From: Budorcas taxicolor
Lineage: Eukaryota; Chordata; Mammalia; Artiodactyla; Bovidae
NCBI RefSeq assembly: GCF_023091745.1
Contig: NC_068930.1
Span: 12,546,262 to 12,610,261 of the forward strand
Length of the DNA: 64,000 nt
Direction of reading: 5' to 3'
The position numbers and the translations under genes were made by a program. The notes below the pieces were generated by a model that had not been told where the DNA came from, made no database searches, and was given only the letters and a program-made list of their open reading frames with translations. Within the stretch, counting starts at the first letter, position 1. Each line of letters begins with the position of its first letter. Positions 10,197 through 20,640 of the stretch are shown here, one piece after another.

Positions 10197-11640
10197 ATTC
10201 ATTCCAAAACTTTATTAGTTGATTCTTTTTTGCTTTTATATGTAAATACACTGGAAAGTGAATTTTTTTGTTTCTTGACATTCGTGCTTCGTACAGCTTC
10301 TTTCTGCTCTTATCTTCATGTCTAGAACCTCTGCTACTACGGTTAAAAATAGTGATTGGAGTGAGACTCTTGTCCTGTTTCACACAAGAGAACATTTCTA
10401 AACTTTCTTAAATATGAAGTTTTCTATATACTTTTGTTAGATCTTATCAGCACATATTTTTCTGCACTTTTTAGTTAATGTGCTATACGTTCTTTAGGCC
10501 ATTAATGATGAATTGTGTTTTAAGATTATTTTATGTTCAACTATTCTTAAGTTTCTAGAATAAATCATACTGTGTATGACACACTGAGATAGTTATTTTA
10601 TTGAGCTTATAATGTCCTTTTTTTGTACTAACCTTATTCCATTTTAATTATACCAGCTTCCCAATAATAAGCTGGACAGATATTTTACTTTTTCTATTAT
10701 TTCTGGACATGTATAAAATAAGGTTATCTATTTCCTGAAAATGAGTAAGCCTAGTTTTAAGTTTTATCTCATTCTTTTATTTATTCCTAACAGAATGAAA
10801 CCCACACTGATATTTTCCTTATCAGCTTTGAGATCAATATCTATGTTATCCTCCATTAAGTGAAAAAAATTGCAAAATTTTCAGTTTTTATCTTTCTTCA
10901 GTTTCCCTACTCAACTCTCATCTTCTAGATTGCTATTTTCTGGACTTTGGGTTTTCTATTGTTAAGGACAATTCGCTTCATTTGTTTCTTAGATAAAGGT
11001 ATAATTTATTATACTTTAATCTATTTTCCAAGTGGCAACTCCATGAATGTCTTTTCTTACAAACTATATTCTCAAGAATCCCTACAAAGAAATCCAGTGC
11101 ATGGCCAAGTTTATTAAATCCTTTATTTCTTAAAATATATTCATTTCATCTCCACATTTAAATGTTACAGATGGGTGTAAAACCTGAATTTCAAAGAGTT
11201 TCGAATTAAAATTTAAAAAATTAAAAAAATAAATAAAAGTTAAGAGTTTCAATCTTTTGTATTGCTTTTTTGTACTCCTGCTTTTAGGAGAGCTGTTGAG
11301 CTGTCTGATATTGACCTATTCTACGTGCCTTTATATTTACACTTCTCTTTCTGGATGATTTTACAATTTTATCTGTCTTTGAAGTCATTTAATTTCACTC
11401 TCACATCTCCTGATATAAGCATGATTATATCTCTAGTTAAATCTTGCTCATTATTTTAAAATATTTCTGCCTCACCATCGTTTCTTTGCTGTCATCTCTA
11501 CTTCTCACTTCATCTTCTGTCAACTTTTCTCTTTTTTATACACTTTCAGAGACATCATTGACCAAATCATCCAGATCTCTAATTGATTTTTTCATTGTGT
11601 CTATTTTGTTTTCAGCCATTATTTTTTTATATAAATAATA
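10197..11640 (-). mobile_element. L1 ORF2, antisense (continued)
   Basis: AT-rich sequence matching antisense L1 ORF2 in landmark order. 'gagactcttgtcctgtttc' is followed by a stretch ending 'aagtttctagaataaatc', the counterpart of the L1 RT-domain region. Past about 10760 the resemblance weakens and the assignment is inference from continuity. Short frames such as 11262-11459 carry no recognisable protein. Confidence 0.5.
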
Positions 11641-11980
11641 TATCTCCAACTCTTTAGGAATCATATTACTAATAACACTTTGTTATTTATCTCCGAGTGT
11701 TTTTATGCCTATGAGGGAAAAGCAAGAAGTGATTTAGTCTTGTTTTTATGCAACATTTTTCTGCCTAGATGAAGCCCTTACTTACTCCATTGCTGCCAGT
11801 ACATGGTCCTGGGGATGTAAAAATGAATTCGTGGGAATCAATTATGGGATATATGAAAGATCAATAGTGTGTATCGAAAGAATCGTTTGAGTGAGCCCAG
11901 ACTCTTGCATCTTTCCACACATAGAAAAATGCTAAGTTCCTTATCTTGAAATATTTTCTTTTCTTTCATTAATTAGCAAT
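11641..11980. other. AT-rich DNA, nothing recognised
   Basis: No repeat family or coding signal identified. Confidence 0.4.
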
Positions 11981-12188
11981 AACTTCCCTGGTGGTTCAGA
12001 TGGTAAAGTGCCTGCCTCCAATGCGGGAGACCTGGGTTCAATCCCTGGGTCGGGAAGATCCCCTAGAGAAGGAAATGGTAACCCACTCCAGTATTCTTGC
12101 CTGGAGAATCCCATGGACAGAGAAGCCTGGTAGACTACAGTCCACAGGGTCGCAAAGAGTCGGACACGACTGAACGATTTCACCTTCA
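11981..12188 (+). repeat. Bov-tA SINE
   Basis: Complete element: AACTTCCCTGGTGGTTCAG head, B-box-like GGTTCAATCCC, Bov-A body and the end GGACACGACTGAACGATTTC. Confidence 0.94.
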
Positions 12189-12290
12189 AGAAATAAATAT
12201 AACCGTAGATATAGAGGCACTCTCCCATCATACCTGCATTAACAGTTGAGAACAGACAATCTCTCATATATGCAAAAGTATTAGTAGTTT

Positions 12291-12484
12291 AAAGTGAAAG
12301 CGAAAGTCACTCAGTCGTGTACGACTCTTTGTTAACCCAGGGACTACACAGTGCATGGAAATCTCCAGGCCAGAATACTGGAGTGGGTAGCCTTTCTCTG
12401 CTAAAGGGGATCTTCCCAACCCAGGGATCAAACCCAGGTCTCCTGCATTGCAGGCAGATTCTTTATCAGCTGAGCCATAAGGCA
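12291..12484 (-). repeat. Bov-tA SINE
   Basis: Minus-strand copy beginning (3' end) GTGAAAGCGAAAGTCACTC and ending at the tRNA-like head near 12484 (AGCTGAGCCATAAGG). It is only about 100 bp from the plus-strand copy at 11981, so the two form an inverted SINE pair. Confidence 0.92.
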
Positions 12485-13169
12485 GAATTGCCTGTTAATG
12501 GAACATATGTTTGGTCTTGATCAAATAGTTGCTACTGTATTATTTTTATAGAAAATTATTTTATTCTGAATATAAATATTTCACATAAGAATTTTTAAAG
12601 TCTTTGTAGACCTAAATCAGTTTTTTTGGAGGAGAATAATTTTAGGATTTCAAATTTATTTTGTTTCAGACTTTAAAATAACCTTTCATCTCATGCCCAC
12701 TTATTGCTAGTTGTATCAAATGTATTCCCTTGCCTATAATTCTAATAGCATGCCTTAATTAACTCATTTTAACTTTTAGTATAAATCAATTACAATTAAA
12801 ATAGGGTTTGTTAAATCTCAGTGGAGTATTGTTCCATGTTAAAAACATTTTTACTCAAGAGATCAAGTGTGATTAACTTCAGTAAGAGGCTAAAGGGTCA
12901 AATTATTCTGAATGGAGGGAAAAAGTCACAGGTTCTTTCTTTATGGAATATTTTATTCCATTTCTAAATGTGGGATGATAAATCTCCATTAGTCATACTA
13001 ATTTAGTCCAAACTAAAATTTAAGTGTTGTTCTCAAGTAACAAGGATGCATATGAGGGTAAATCCAAGGTGACCCACAGGGGCTGTCAAGAATGATCCCC
13101 TGAACAGATTCTCCTGAAAGAGGTATGAGCGCTGTATTTTGTGGCTGCCCTTTGGACTTCTTGGTCTGA
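12485..13169. other. AT-rich unique DNA
   Basis: No clear repeat or gene. The stretch leads into the antisense L1 that begins near 13170. Confidence 0.4.
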
Positions 13170-13756
13170 TTTTCACTTAGCAGAGTGCTTTTGAGATTGA
13201 TCCATGTTGTTGCATGTACCACTCATTTGTTCTTTTTTTTTCTTTTATGACAGAACAGTATTCCATAGTCTGTCTGTATATACCATTATTTATCTGTTGA
13301 CTGGTTAATGGACACCTGGGCTCTTACTAGATTTGGTGACTATGAGTAAATTTGCCATAACCCTTCAAATATAGGTAGTTGTATGGACTTATGCTTTCAC
13401 ATATTCTATGAATCTCAGGAGTGAAAATGCTAATAATCATTTGTGCAAATTTTTAGGAAATTGTCTTTTCCGCCACCATTACCGGTAGAAAGCAATGATG
13501 GTGGAAAGGGTAGTTTCTTGTAATTTTGCACTGCAATAGTGCGTATGTGACGCATTTATGAGAGAGCATTATTAATCCTGACATACGGTATGGTCAGGAT
13601 TTTTCTTGCTATTGTTCATTTAATTTTAATCATTCTAAAACACGGGCAGGAGTATCTCAGAATGCTTTTAATTTGATTTTCAATGACTAATGGTATCAAG
13701 CAATTTTTTATATGCATCTAAGGCATCCATATCTCTTTTCATGAAGAGAAGACACT
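13170..13756 (-). mobile_element. Old L1 3' region, antisense
   Basis: Matches antisense L1M-type 3' sequence in order: 'gattgatccatgttgttgca', a pyrimidine run, 'acagtattccatag', then 'ttatctgttgactgg', 'ttaatggacacctggg' and so on. It ends where a BovB has inserted. L1 resumes at 14983. Confidence 0.72.
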
Positions 13757-13799
13757 AGTTCAGTTCAGTCAGTCAGTCATGTCCAACTCTTTGCAGCCC

Positions 13800-14960
13800 C
13801 ATGAATCACAGCACTCCAGGCCTCCCTGTCCATCACCAACTCCTGGAGTTTACCCAAACTCATGTGCATCGAGTCGGTGATGCCATCCAGCCATCTCATC
13901 CTCTGTCAACCCTTCTCCTCCTGCCTTCAATCTTTCCCTGCATCAGGGTCTTTTCAAATGAGTCAGCTCTTTGCATCAGGTGGCCAAAGTATTAGAGTTT
14001 CAGTTTCAACATCACTTCCAATGAACACCCAGGGCTGATCTCCTTTAGGATGGACTGACTGGTTGGATCTCCTTGCAGTCCAAGGGGCTCTCAAGAGTCT
14101 CCGCCAACACCACAGTTCAAAAGCATCAATACTTCAGTGCTCAGCTTTCTTCATAGTCCAACTCTCGCATCCATACATGACTACTGCAAAAACCATAGCC
14201 TTGACTAGATGGACCTTTGTTGACAAAGTAATGTCTCTGCTTTTTAATATGCTGTCTAGGATGGTTCGGAGAGGGCAATGGCACCTCACTCCAGTACTCT
14301 TGCCTGGAAACTCCCATGGATGGAGGAGCCTGGTGGGCTGCAGTCCATGGTGTCACTAAGAGTTGGACATGACTGAGCAACTATACTTTCACTTTTCACT
14401 TTCCTGCATTGGAGAAGGAAATGACAACCCACTCCAGTGTTCTTGGCCTGGAGAATCCCAGGGACGGAGGTGCCTGGTGGGCTGCCTTCTATGGGGTCAC
14501 ACAGAGTTGGACATGACTGATGTGACTTAGCAGCAGCTAGGTTGGTTATAACTTTCCTTCCAAGGAGTAAGCATCTTTTAATTTCATGACTGCAATCACC
14601 ATCTGCAGTGATTTTGCAGCCCCAAAAAAGAAAGTCAGCCACTGTTTCCACTGTTTTGCCATCTATTTCCCATGAAGTGATGGGACCGGATGCCATGGTC
14701 TTCGTTTTCTGAATGTTGAGCTTAAGCCAACTTTTTCACTCTCCTCTTTCACTTTCATCAAGAGGCTTTTTAGTTCCTTCTTCACCCTCTGCCATAAGGG
14801 TGGTGTCATCTGCATATCTGAGGTTATTGATATTTCTCCCAGCAATGTTGATTCCAGCTTGTGCTACATCCGGCCCAGCATTTCTCATGATGTTCTCTGT
14901 AAGTTAAATAAGCAGAGTGACAGTATACAGCTTTGACATACTCCTTTTCCTATTTGGAAC
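13800..14960 (-). pseudogene. BovB reverse transcriptase C-terminal half, broken
   Basis: Minus-strand coding remnant read from right to left. The RT C-terminal half is visible as MKVKEESEKVGL (frame 14845 to 14663) and SWEIDGKTVETVADF (near 14660), then HEIKRCLLLGRKV before the Bov-A2 insertion. After the SINE it continues only as frameshifted pieces (ELDYEES-like debris, stops). The YADD region near 14800-14815 is preserved at the DNA level (GCAGATGACACCACC on the minus strand), but a nearby indel breaks the frame. Confidence 0.8.
14268..14536 (+). repeat. Bov-A2 SINE nested in BovB
   Basis: Dimeric Bov-A2 on the plus strand (GGAGAGGGCAATGGCACC ... TTAGCAGCAG). It is flanked by an 11-bp target duplication, CTAGGATGGTT (14257-14267) and CTAGGTTGGTT (14537-14547), with one mismatch. 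It splits the minus-strand BovB. Confidence 0.95.
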
Positions 14961-14982
14961 CTGGGTGTTGTTCTATGTCCTA

Positions 14983-15440
14983 GTGAAGTGTCCAAATAAA
15001 TCTTTTATTCAATCTTAATTAGAGATTTTTTTCTTATTAATTTTAAGAGTTCTTTATATAGCCTTCCTGAAGTCTTTTATCAGACAAGTGTTTGTAGGCA
15101 TATTTTTCCAAGTCTGTGGCTCGCTTTCCATTTTCTCAACAGTGTGTTTTAAAGAAAAATGTTTTTAACTTAATAAAGTTGAATTTATCATTTTCTATCA
15201 TTTGTGTTTTTTTGTTGTTACATTTAAGAATTTGTCTAAGATTACAAAAATGTTCTTCCTTATTTGTACTTCCGGTTTTACAGTTTTACGTTTCACATTT
15301 GAGGATATGATCCATTTTGCTTTGGGCTGATTTTTTGTATACAGTATGAGGTCTGAGTAAACATTTGTATATGTATACACATTGATATCCAGTGTTTTAG
15401 CATCCTTTTTGAAAAGATGATTCTTTTTTCATTTCATTTC
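14983..15440 (-). mobile_element. Old L1, antisense (resumes after BovB)
   Basis: L1 landmarks continue in order: 'gaagtgtccaaataaatc', then 'ttttaagagttctttata', 'ttatcagacaagtg' and 'ctcaacagtgtgtttt', ending near 'ccattttgctttgggctga'. This shows that the BovB at 13757-14982 is an insertion in this L1. Confidence 0.75.
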
Positions 15441-15443
15441 ATG

Positions 15444-15596
15444 GCTGTGCTAAGTTGCTTCAGTCATGTCCGGCTCTTTACGATCCCATGGACTGTCACC
15501 TGCCAGCCTCCTCTCTCCATGGGATTCTCCTGGGAAGAAGATTTAGTGGGCTGCCTGTGCCCTCCTCTAGGGATCTTCCCAACCCAGGGATTGAAC
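15444..15596 (-). repeat. Bov-tA SINE, head missing
   Basis: Minus-strand Bov-A body and the start of the tRNA-like part. It stops at the B-box region (GGGATTGAAC), so the promoter head is gone. It directly abuts a plus-strand SINE. Confidence 0.88.
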
Positions 15597-15597
15597 G

Positions 15598-15800
15598 TGT
15601 GGCCCTAGTGGTGAAGAATCTGGTTGCCAACGCAGAAGACATAGGAGATACAGGTTCGATCTCTGGGTCGGGAAGATCCCCGGAGGAGGGCACGGCAACC
15701 CACTCAAATATTCTTGTCTGGATAATCCCACAGACAGAGGAGCCTGGAGGACTATGGTCCATAGGGTCACAAAGAATCGGACACGACTGAAGTGACTTAG
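15598..15800 (+). repeat. Bov-tA SINE, abutting the previous one
   Basis: Plus-strand copy starting within the head (CCCTAGTGGTGAAGAATC), with the B box GGTTCGATCTC and end GGACACGACTGAAGTGAC. It forms a head-to-head pair with 15444-15596 and ends in an ACACACAC tail. Confidence 0.9.
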
Positions 15801-15824
15801 TACCCATACACACACATATACAAC

Positions 15825-15913
15825 TCTGAGAGATGGTGAAGGACAGGGAAGCCTGGCGTGCTGCAGTCCACGGGGTCGCAGAGTTGGAGTTGACTTAGTG
15901 ATTGAACAACAAC
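15825..15913 (+). mobile_element. BovB 3' tail fragment
   Basis: Only the final 90 bases or so of a BovB: CTCTGAGAGATGGTGAAGG, GGCGTGCTGCAGTCCACGG, and the end GATTGAACAACAACAGC. Confidence 0.88.
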
Positions 15914-16540
15914 AGCAATATATATGTTCCACTTCTTTATCCACTCATCTGTTGGTGGACACTTAAGTTTCTCCCATATCTTGGTTACTGTAAAAAAAAT
16001 AGTGCTGCTGTGGACAGTAGGGTGCATATGTCTTACCAAATTAACAGTTGTGTGGTTTTTTGGGGGGGGCGGGAATCTATAACAGGAACTTTTGGATCAT
16101 ATAGAAGTTCTATGTTTAGGTTTCTGAGAAATTTCCATACTATCGTCCATAGTGGGCAACACTATGTTTCCAACGACAGTGTAGTAAGGGTCCCTTTTTA
16201 ACACATCCTCGTGAACACTTGTTTTTTGTCTTGTGCTTTGACAGTAGCCATTCTGATAGGTGTGAGATGATATCTTATTGCAGTCTTATTAGCATCTCCC
16301 TGGTGATTAGTGATGGTGAGCATCTTTTCATGTGCCTGTTGGCCACGTGCATGTCTTCTTTGAAAAATGCCTTTGGAGATCTTACACTTAAGTCTTTAAT
16401 CTACTTTGAGTCTGTGTATATGGTGTGAGAAAAGAATGTTCACGTCATTCTTTTTCATGCTGATGTACAGTTTTCCCAACACCACTTATTGAAGAGAGCA
16501 CTTTTTCCCTAGTGTATAAATATTGCCTCCTCTGTGCCAG
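15914..16540 (-). mobile_element. L1 3' end / ORF2 C-terminus, antisense
   Basis: The clearest L1 in the window. Antisense landmarks in order are 'ttggtggacacttaag', 'ccatatcttggttactg', 'ttggatcatatagaag', 'aatttccatactatcg', 'ttctgataggtgtgagatg', 'catcttttcatgtgcctg' and 'ttcccaacaccacttattg'. It contains a GGGGGGG run near 16060. ORFs across it are shadows. Confidence 0.88.
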
Positions 16541-16554
16541 TACCAACCCTGTTT

Positions 16555-17683
16555 GGATTATTGCATTTTTGAAGTACAGTCGGCAGTTTCGGCAATGTGC
16601 TTTTAAGGTTCTTCCATGTCTTCTCTGACTTGATAGTTCGCTTCTTTTCATCACTAACTGAAATTCAATTATATGAATATACCACAGACTGTTTTTCCAT
16701 TCACCAATGAAGGACGTCTTGGTGGCTTCCAAGCTTTCAAAATTATGAATAAATATTATAAAAATGTCTGTGTGCAGACTTTTCTGTGGACGTAAATTGT
16801 CAACTCATTTGGATAAATACGAAGGGGCATGACTGATGAATCATCTGGTAAGAGTATGTTTAGTTTTCTAAGAAGCTGCTGAACTCTTTCCAAATGGCCA
16901 TACCATTCTCATTCCTTCTTGCAATGAATGAAGTGTAGTTGTTGCCCCCCCATCCTCACATTTAATATTGTGGGTGTTTGGGGTTTGAACCATTCTTACA
17001 GGTGTATGATGGGATCATATTATTTTTAAAAATATATAATTCCTTAATGACAGATAATGCTAATCAGCTTTCACTACGCTTGCCATCTGTATCTTTTATT
17101 TGATAACGGGTCAGTTCAGATTTTATTCTCATTTTATGACTTAGTTACTTGTTTCCTTCTTGTTGAATTTGTGCTTTCATTTTTAGCCACAGTGTTTTCT
17201 AATTTTCCTTCTAATTTTCAATTATTTGGAGATTTTCCAGATAAGACTCTATTATTGATTTTTAGTTTATATTGTGGTCAGAGAAAACACTTTTTATGAT
17301 TTTAATTACTTTAGATTATTGAAGTTTATTTTATGGCCCAGAAAATGGTATACCTTTTGCTTTAATTCCATCAAATTTTGTTTCATATATTTTAGGGATT
17401 TGTTGTTAGAATTGAAATACGTCTTCTTGATTAATTAATCTCATTTTTATGTCAATTCCTCTTTTATCACTTGCTATATTCCATTATATGAAGTATATTT
17501 TGACATTAACATTTCCATTTCTTTTGATTATGATTTAAATACTACATTTCCCCAGCCTTTTTACCTTTAGCCTATTACTTTATATTTGAAGTAGGTTTCT
17601 CTACTGATAACAGAGTTGTGTCTTGCTTCTTTGATACAATGTGATAACATCTTCTTTTTGATTGGGATGTCTAAACCATTCAT
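16555..17683 (-). mobile_element. Second L1 copy, antisense
   Basis: A new antisense L1 3' end begins here. Landmarks are 'ggttcttccatgtcttc', 'cttgatagttcgcttc', 'gaaggacgtcttggtgg' and 'gctgctgaactctttcc'. It then passes into ORF2 sequence with 'atattgtggtcagagaaaac' and 'ttttatggcccagaaaatgg'. It is broken at 17684 by a BovB and resumes at 19708. Confidence 0.8.
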
Positions 17684-18800
17684 TTTTCCACAGTTTATTG
17701 TGATCCACACAGTCAAAGGCTTTGGCATAGTCAATAAAGCAAATAGATATTTTTCTGGAACTCTCTTGCTTTTTCCATGATCCAGCGGATGTTGGCAATT
17801 TGATCTCTGGTTCCTCTGCCTTTTCTAAAACCAGCTTGAACATCTGGAAGTTCACAGTTCACGTATTGCTGAAGCCTGGCTTGGAGAATTCTGAGCATTA
17901 CTTTACTAGTGTGTGAAATGAGTGCAATTGTGTGGTAGTTTGAGCATTCTTTGGCATTGCCTTTCTTTGGGATTGAAATGAAAACTGACCATTTCCAGTC
18001 CTGTGGCCACTGCTGAGTTTTCCAAACTTGCTGGCATATTGAGTGCAGCACTTTCACAGCATCATCTTTCAAGATTTGAAATAGCTGAACTGGAACTCCA
18101 TCACCTCCAGTAGCTTTGTTCGTACTGATGCTTTTTAAGGCCTACTTGCCTTCACATTCCAAGATGTCTGGCTCTATGTGAGTGAGCACACCACCATGAT
18201 TATCTTGGTCATGAAGATCTTTTTTGTACGGTTCTTCTGTGTATTGTTGCCACCTCTTCTTACTATCTTCTGCTTCTGTTAGGTCCAGACCATTTCTGTC
18301 TTTTATCGAGCCCATCTTTGCATGAAATGTTCCCTTGGTATCTCTAATTTTCTTGAAAAGATCTCTAGTCTTTCCCATTGTGTTCTTTTCCTCTATTTCT
18401 TTGCATTGATCGCTGAAGAAGGCTTTCTTATCTCTCCTTGCTATTCTTTGGAACTCTGCATTCAGATGCTTATATCTTTCCTTTTCTCCTTTGCTTTTTG
18501 CTACTCTTCTTTTCACAGCTGTTTGTAAGGCCTCCTCAGACAGCCATTTTGCTTTTGCATTTCTTTTCCCTGGGGATGGTCTTGATCCCTGTCTCCTGTA
18601 CAATGTCACGAACCTCCGTCCATAGTTCATCAGGCACTCTGTCCATCAGATCTAGTCCCTTAAATCTATTTCTCACTTCCACTGTATAATCATAAGGGAT
18701 TTGATTTAGGTCATACCTGAATGGTCTAGTGGTTTCCCCTACTTTCTTCAATTTAGGTCTGAATTTTCCAGTAAGGAGCTCATGATCTGAGCCACAGGGA
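17684..18800 (-). mobile_element. BovB 5' part, inverted block
   Basis: Minus-strand BovB covering, in element order, from the end of the endonuclease/linker (at 18800) to RT motif A (at about 17690). It has no 3' tail of its own. At 18800-18803 it meets a plus-strand BovB 3' part head to head. Together with 18803-19516 it fits one insertion with a 5' inversion. Confidence 0.88.
17690..18751 (-). pseudogene. BovB ORF2 linker and RT N-terminus, broken
   Basis: Minus-strand coding remnant with some of the best linker sequence in the window. Frame 18751-18536 reads RPFRYDLNQIPYDYTVEVRN. Frame 18630-18142 (162 residues) carries FQRIARRDKKAFFSDQ and GKTRDLFKKIRDTKGTF. Frame 18072-17731 carries PQDWKWSVFISIPKKGN, FRKGRGTRDQ and the start of motif A. 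The last frame (17855-17690) has FIDYAKAFDCVDHNKLWK. Three or more frame changes separate these pieces. The region encoding motif B and YADD is not present in this block. Confidence 0.88.
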
Positions 18801-18802
18801 TG

Positions 18803-19516
18803 ACAGTGAAAGAGGAGAGGGAAAAAGCTGGCTTAAAGCTGAACATTCAGAAAACGAAGATCATGGCATCTGGTCCCATCACTTCATGGGAAATAGATGG
18901 GGAAACAGTGGAAACAGTGGCAGACTATTTTTTAGAGCTCCAAAATCACTGCAGATGGTGATTGCAGCCATGAAATTAAAAGACGCTTACTCCTTGGAAG
19001 GAAAGTTATGACCAATCTAGATTGCATATTTAAAAGCAGAGACATTACTTTGCCGACTAAGGTCCATCTAATCAAGGCTATGGTTTTTCCTGTGGTCATG
19101 TATGGATGTGAGAGTTGGACTGTGAAGAAGGCTGAGCACCAAAGAATTGATGCTTTTGAACTGCAGTGTTGGAGAAGACTCTTGAGAGTCCCTTGGACTG
19201 CAAGGAGATCCAACCAGTCCATTCTGAAGGAGATCAGCCCTGGGTGTTCACTGGAAAGACTGATATTGAAGCTGAAACTCCAATTTGGCCACCTGATATG
19301 AAGAGCTGACTCGCTGGAAAAGACTCTGATGCTGGGAGGGATTGGGGACAGGAGGAGTAGGGGACGACCGAGGATGAGATGGCTGGATGGCATCACGGAC
19401 TCGATGGACGTGAGTCTGAGTGAACTCCAGGAGTTGGTGATGGACAGGGAAGCCTGGCGTGCTGCGATTCATGGGGTCGCAAAGAGTCGGACACAACTGA
19501 GTGACTGAACTGAACT
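18803..19516 (+). mobile_element. BovB 3' part, sense block
   Basis: Plus-strand BovB starting just past the YADD region (GTGAAAGAGGAGAGGG) and running to the normal 3' terminus (GAGTGACTGAACTGAAC). About 300 bp of element sequence that would link it to the inverted block is missing. The coding remnant includes the frame 19008-19301 with MYGCESWTVKKAEHQRIDAF and CWRRLLRVPWTARRSNQS. Confidence 0.9.
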
Positions 19517-19517
19517 A

Positions 19518-19707
19518 ATGCTGGGAAAGATTGAAGGCAGGAGGAGAAGGGTTGACAGAGGATGAGATGGCTGGATAGCATCACCGACTCGATGCACATG
19601 AGTCTGGGTAAACTCCAGGAGTTGGTGATGGACAGGGAGGCCTGGCATGCTGTGATTCATGAGGTTGCAAAGAGTCGGACACGACTGAGCGACTGAACTG
19701 AACTGAA
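19518..19707 (+). repeat. Extra 190-bp BovB tail in tandem
   Basis: Directly after the first BovB terminus the last 190 bases of BovB are repeated, beginning ATGCTGGGAAAGATTGAAGG and ending GACTGAACTGAACTGAA. The same start point recurs in the isolated tail at 49840. Confidence 0.92.
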
Positions 19708-19735
19708 TTTACACTTATTAAATATGATAGCGATA
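19708..19735 (-). mobile_element. L1 remnant after BovB
   Basis: TTTACACTTATTAAATATGA followed by GCGATATCTG continues the antisense L1 phrase that was cut after 'ctaaaccattcat' at 17683. This shows that the whole 17684-19707 BovB block sits in one L1. Confidence 0.65.
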
Positions 19736-20489
19736 TCTGATCATTAATTATACACTACGGCTAGAAAATAGCCATTCCAGAAGCCTCAGTCTTCCAATGG
19801 CCAAGGTCAAACAGAACCAAATCATCAATATGGACAGAATATCAGAACTATGGGTGAACTTTTGTTACAGTTCAAATACATATGTATGTGTGTATGTATA
19901 TATACACACAAACATGTGGCAACAAAACAATTATACAATTTGTCTTTTAATGTACCTATCCTCTATAAAAGTTAATAATGGTTTAATGTCATCATTTTCT
20001 TCCTTGAATATCTTAAATGTTTAACTAGAGCTAGTATGTCTAAACAAAAGCTAATATCCTATTCAAAAATAGAACACTAGAAGAATTTCAGTAAAGTCAA
20101 GACTCTTTCAAAAATGTCCACTCACTATTGGTTTTTACCCAGTCACATTATTTAATTAGCCAGGAGAATAATTCCTGGCCAGGCAAGGGTGGCCAAGGTG
20201 AGTCTGGTTGGGTGAGTCTGGTCATAGGCGCGGCTTGGAAACCAAGGGTGTTCTTTCTACTACTGAGATCAGAGTAACCCAGCCACCCTAAGCTAATGAA
20301 AACCAATCTTGAAAAAATAAAATATTTCATACATTTCTACCATTTTTTTTCATGCTTAATGTTCAGAGTATTGACTTTTTAAAAATTATTTAAGGAAAAA
20401 AGTTGGCAGGTTCCCATTAACTATAAAATATATGCACAAAATTCTAGATATCCCCATTTTATAAATTAATGACCAAAGATGTACCAAAC
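19736..20489. other. Unique AT-rich DNA
   Basis: Includes a short mixed TATG/TG/TA run at 19879-19915. No gene or repeat family was recognised. Confidence 0.45.
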
Positions 20490-20640
20490 ACTCCCTCATT
20501 TAATCCTCACGGAAACATCATACACAATATAAATTTGTAAGCTTATACATAGGGAAATTGAAGCTGTGACTTGCCCAACATCTCACCATGGTAAGACGCA
20601 GGGTTATCACACTTCAAATTCTGCATCTACTCTACCCTAA
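20490..20640 (+). repeat. MIR SINE fragment
   Basis: Ancient mammalian MIR: CTCATTTAATCCTCACGG, AGGGAAATTGAAGC, GTGACTTGCCCAACATCTCAC, with the expected order and spacing. Confidence 0.75.

Larger units (their letters stand above)
13757..14982 (-). mobile_element. BovB, 5'-truncated, holding a Bov-A2
   Basis: Minus-strand BovB with its 3' tail at the left (CAGTTCAGTCAGTCAGTCATG) and its truncation point near 14982 in the RT core (TTTCCTATTTGGAACC region). A Bov-A2 with an 11-bp duplication is inserted at 14268. The surrounding L1 continues on both sides. Confidence 0.92.
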
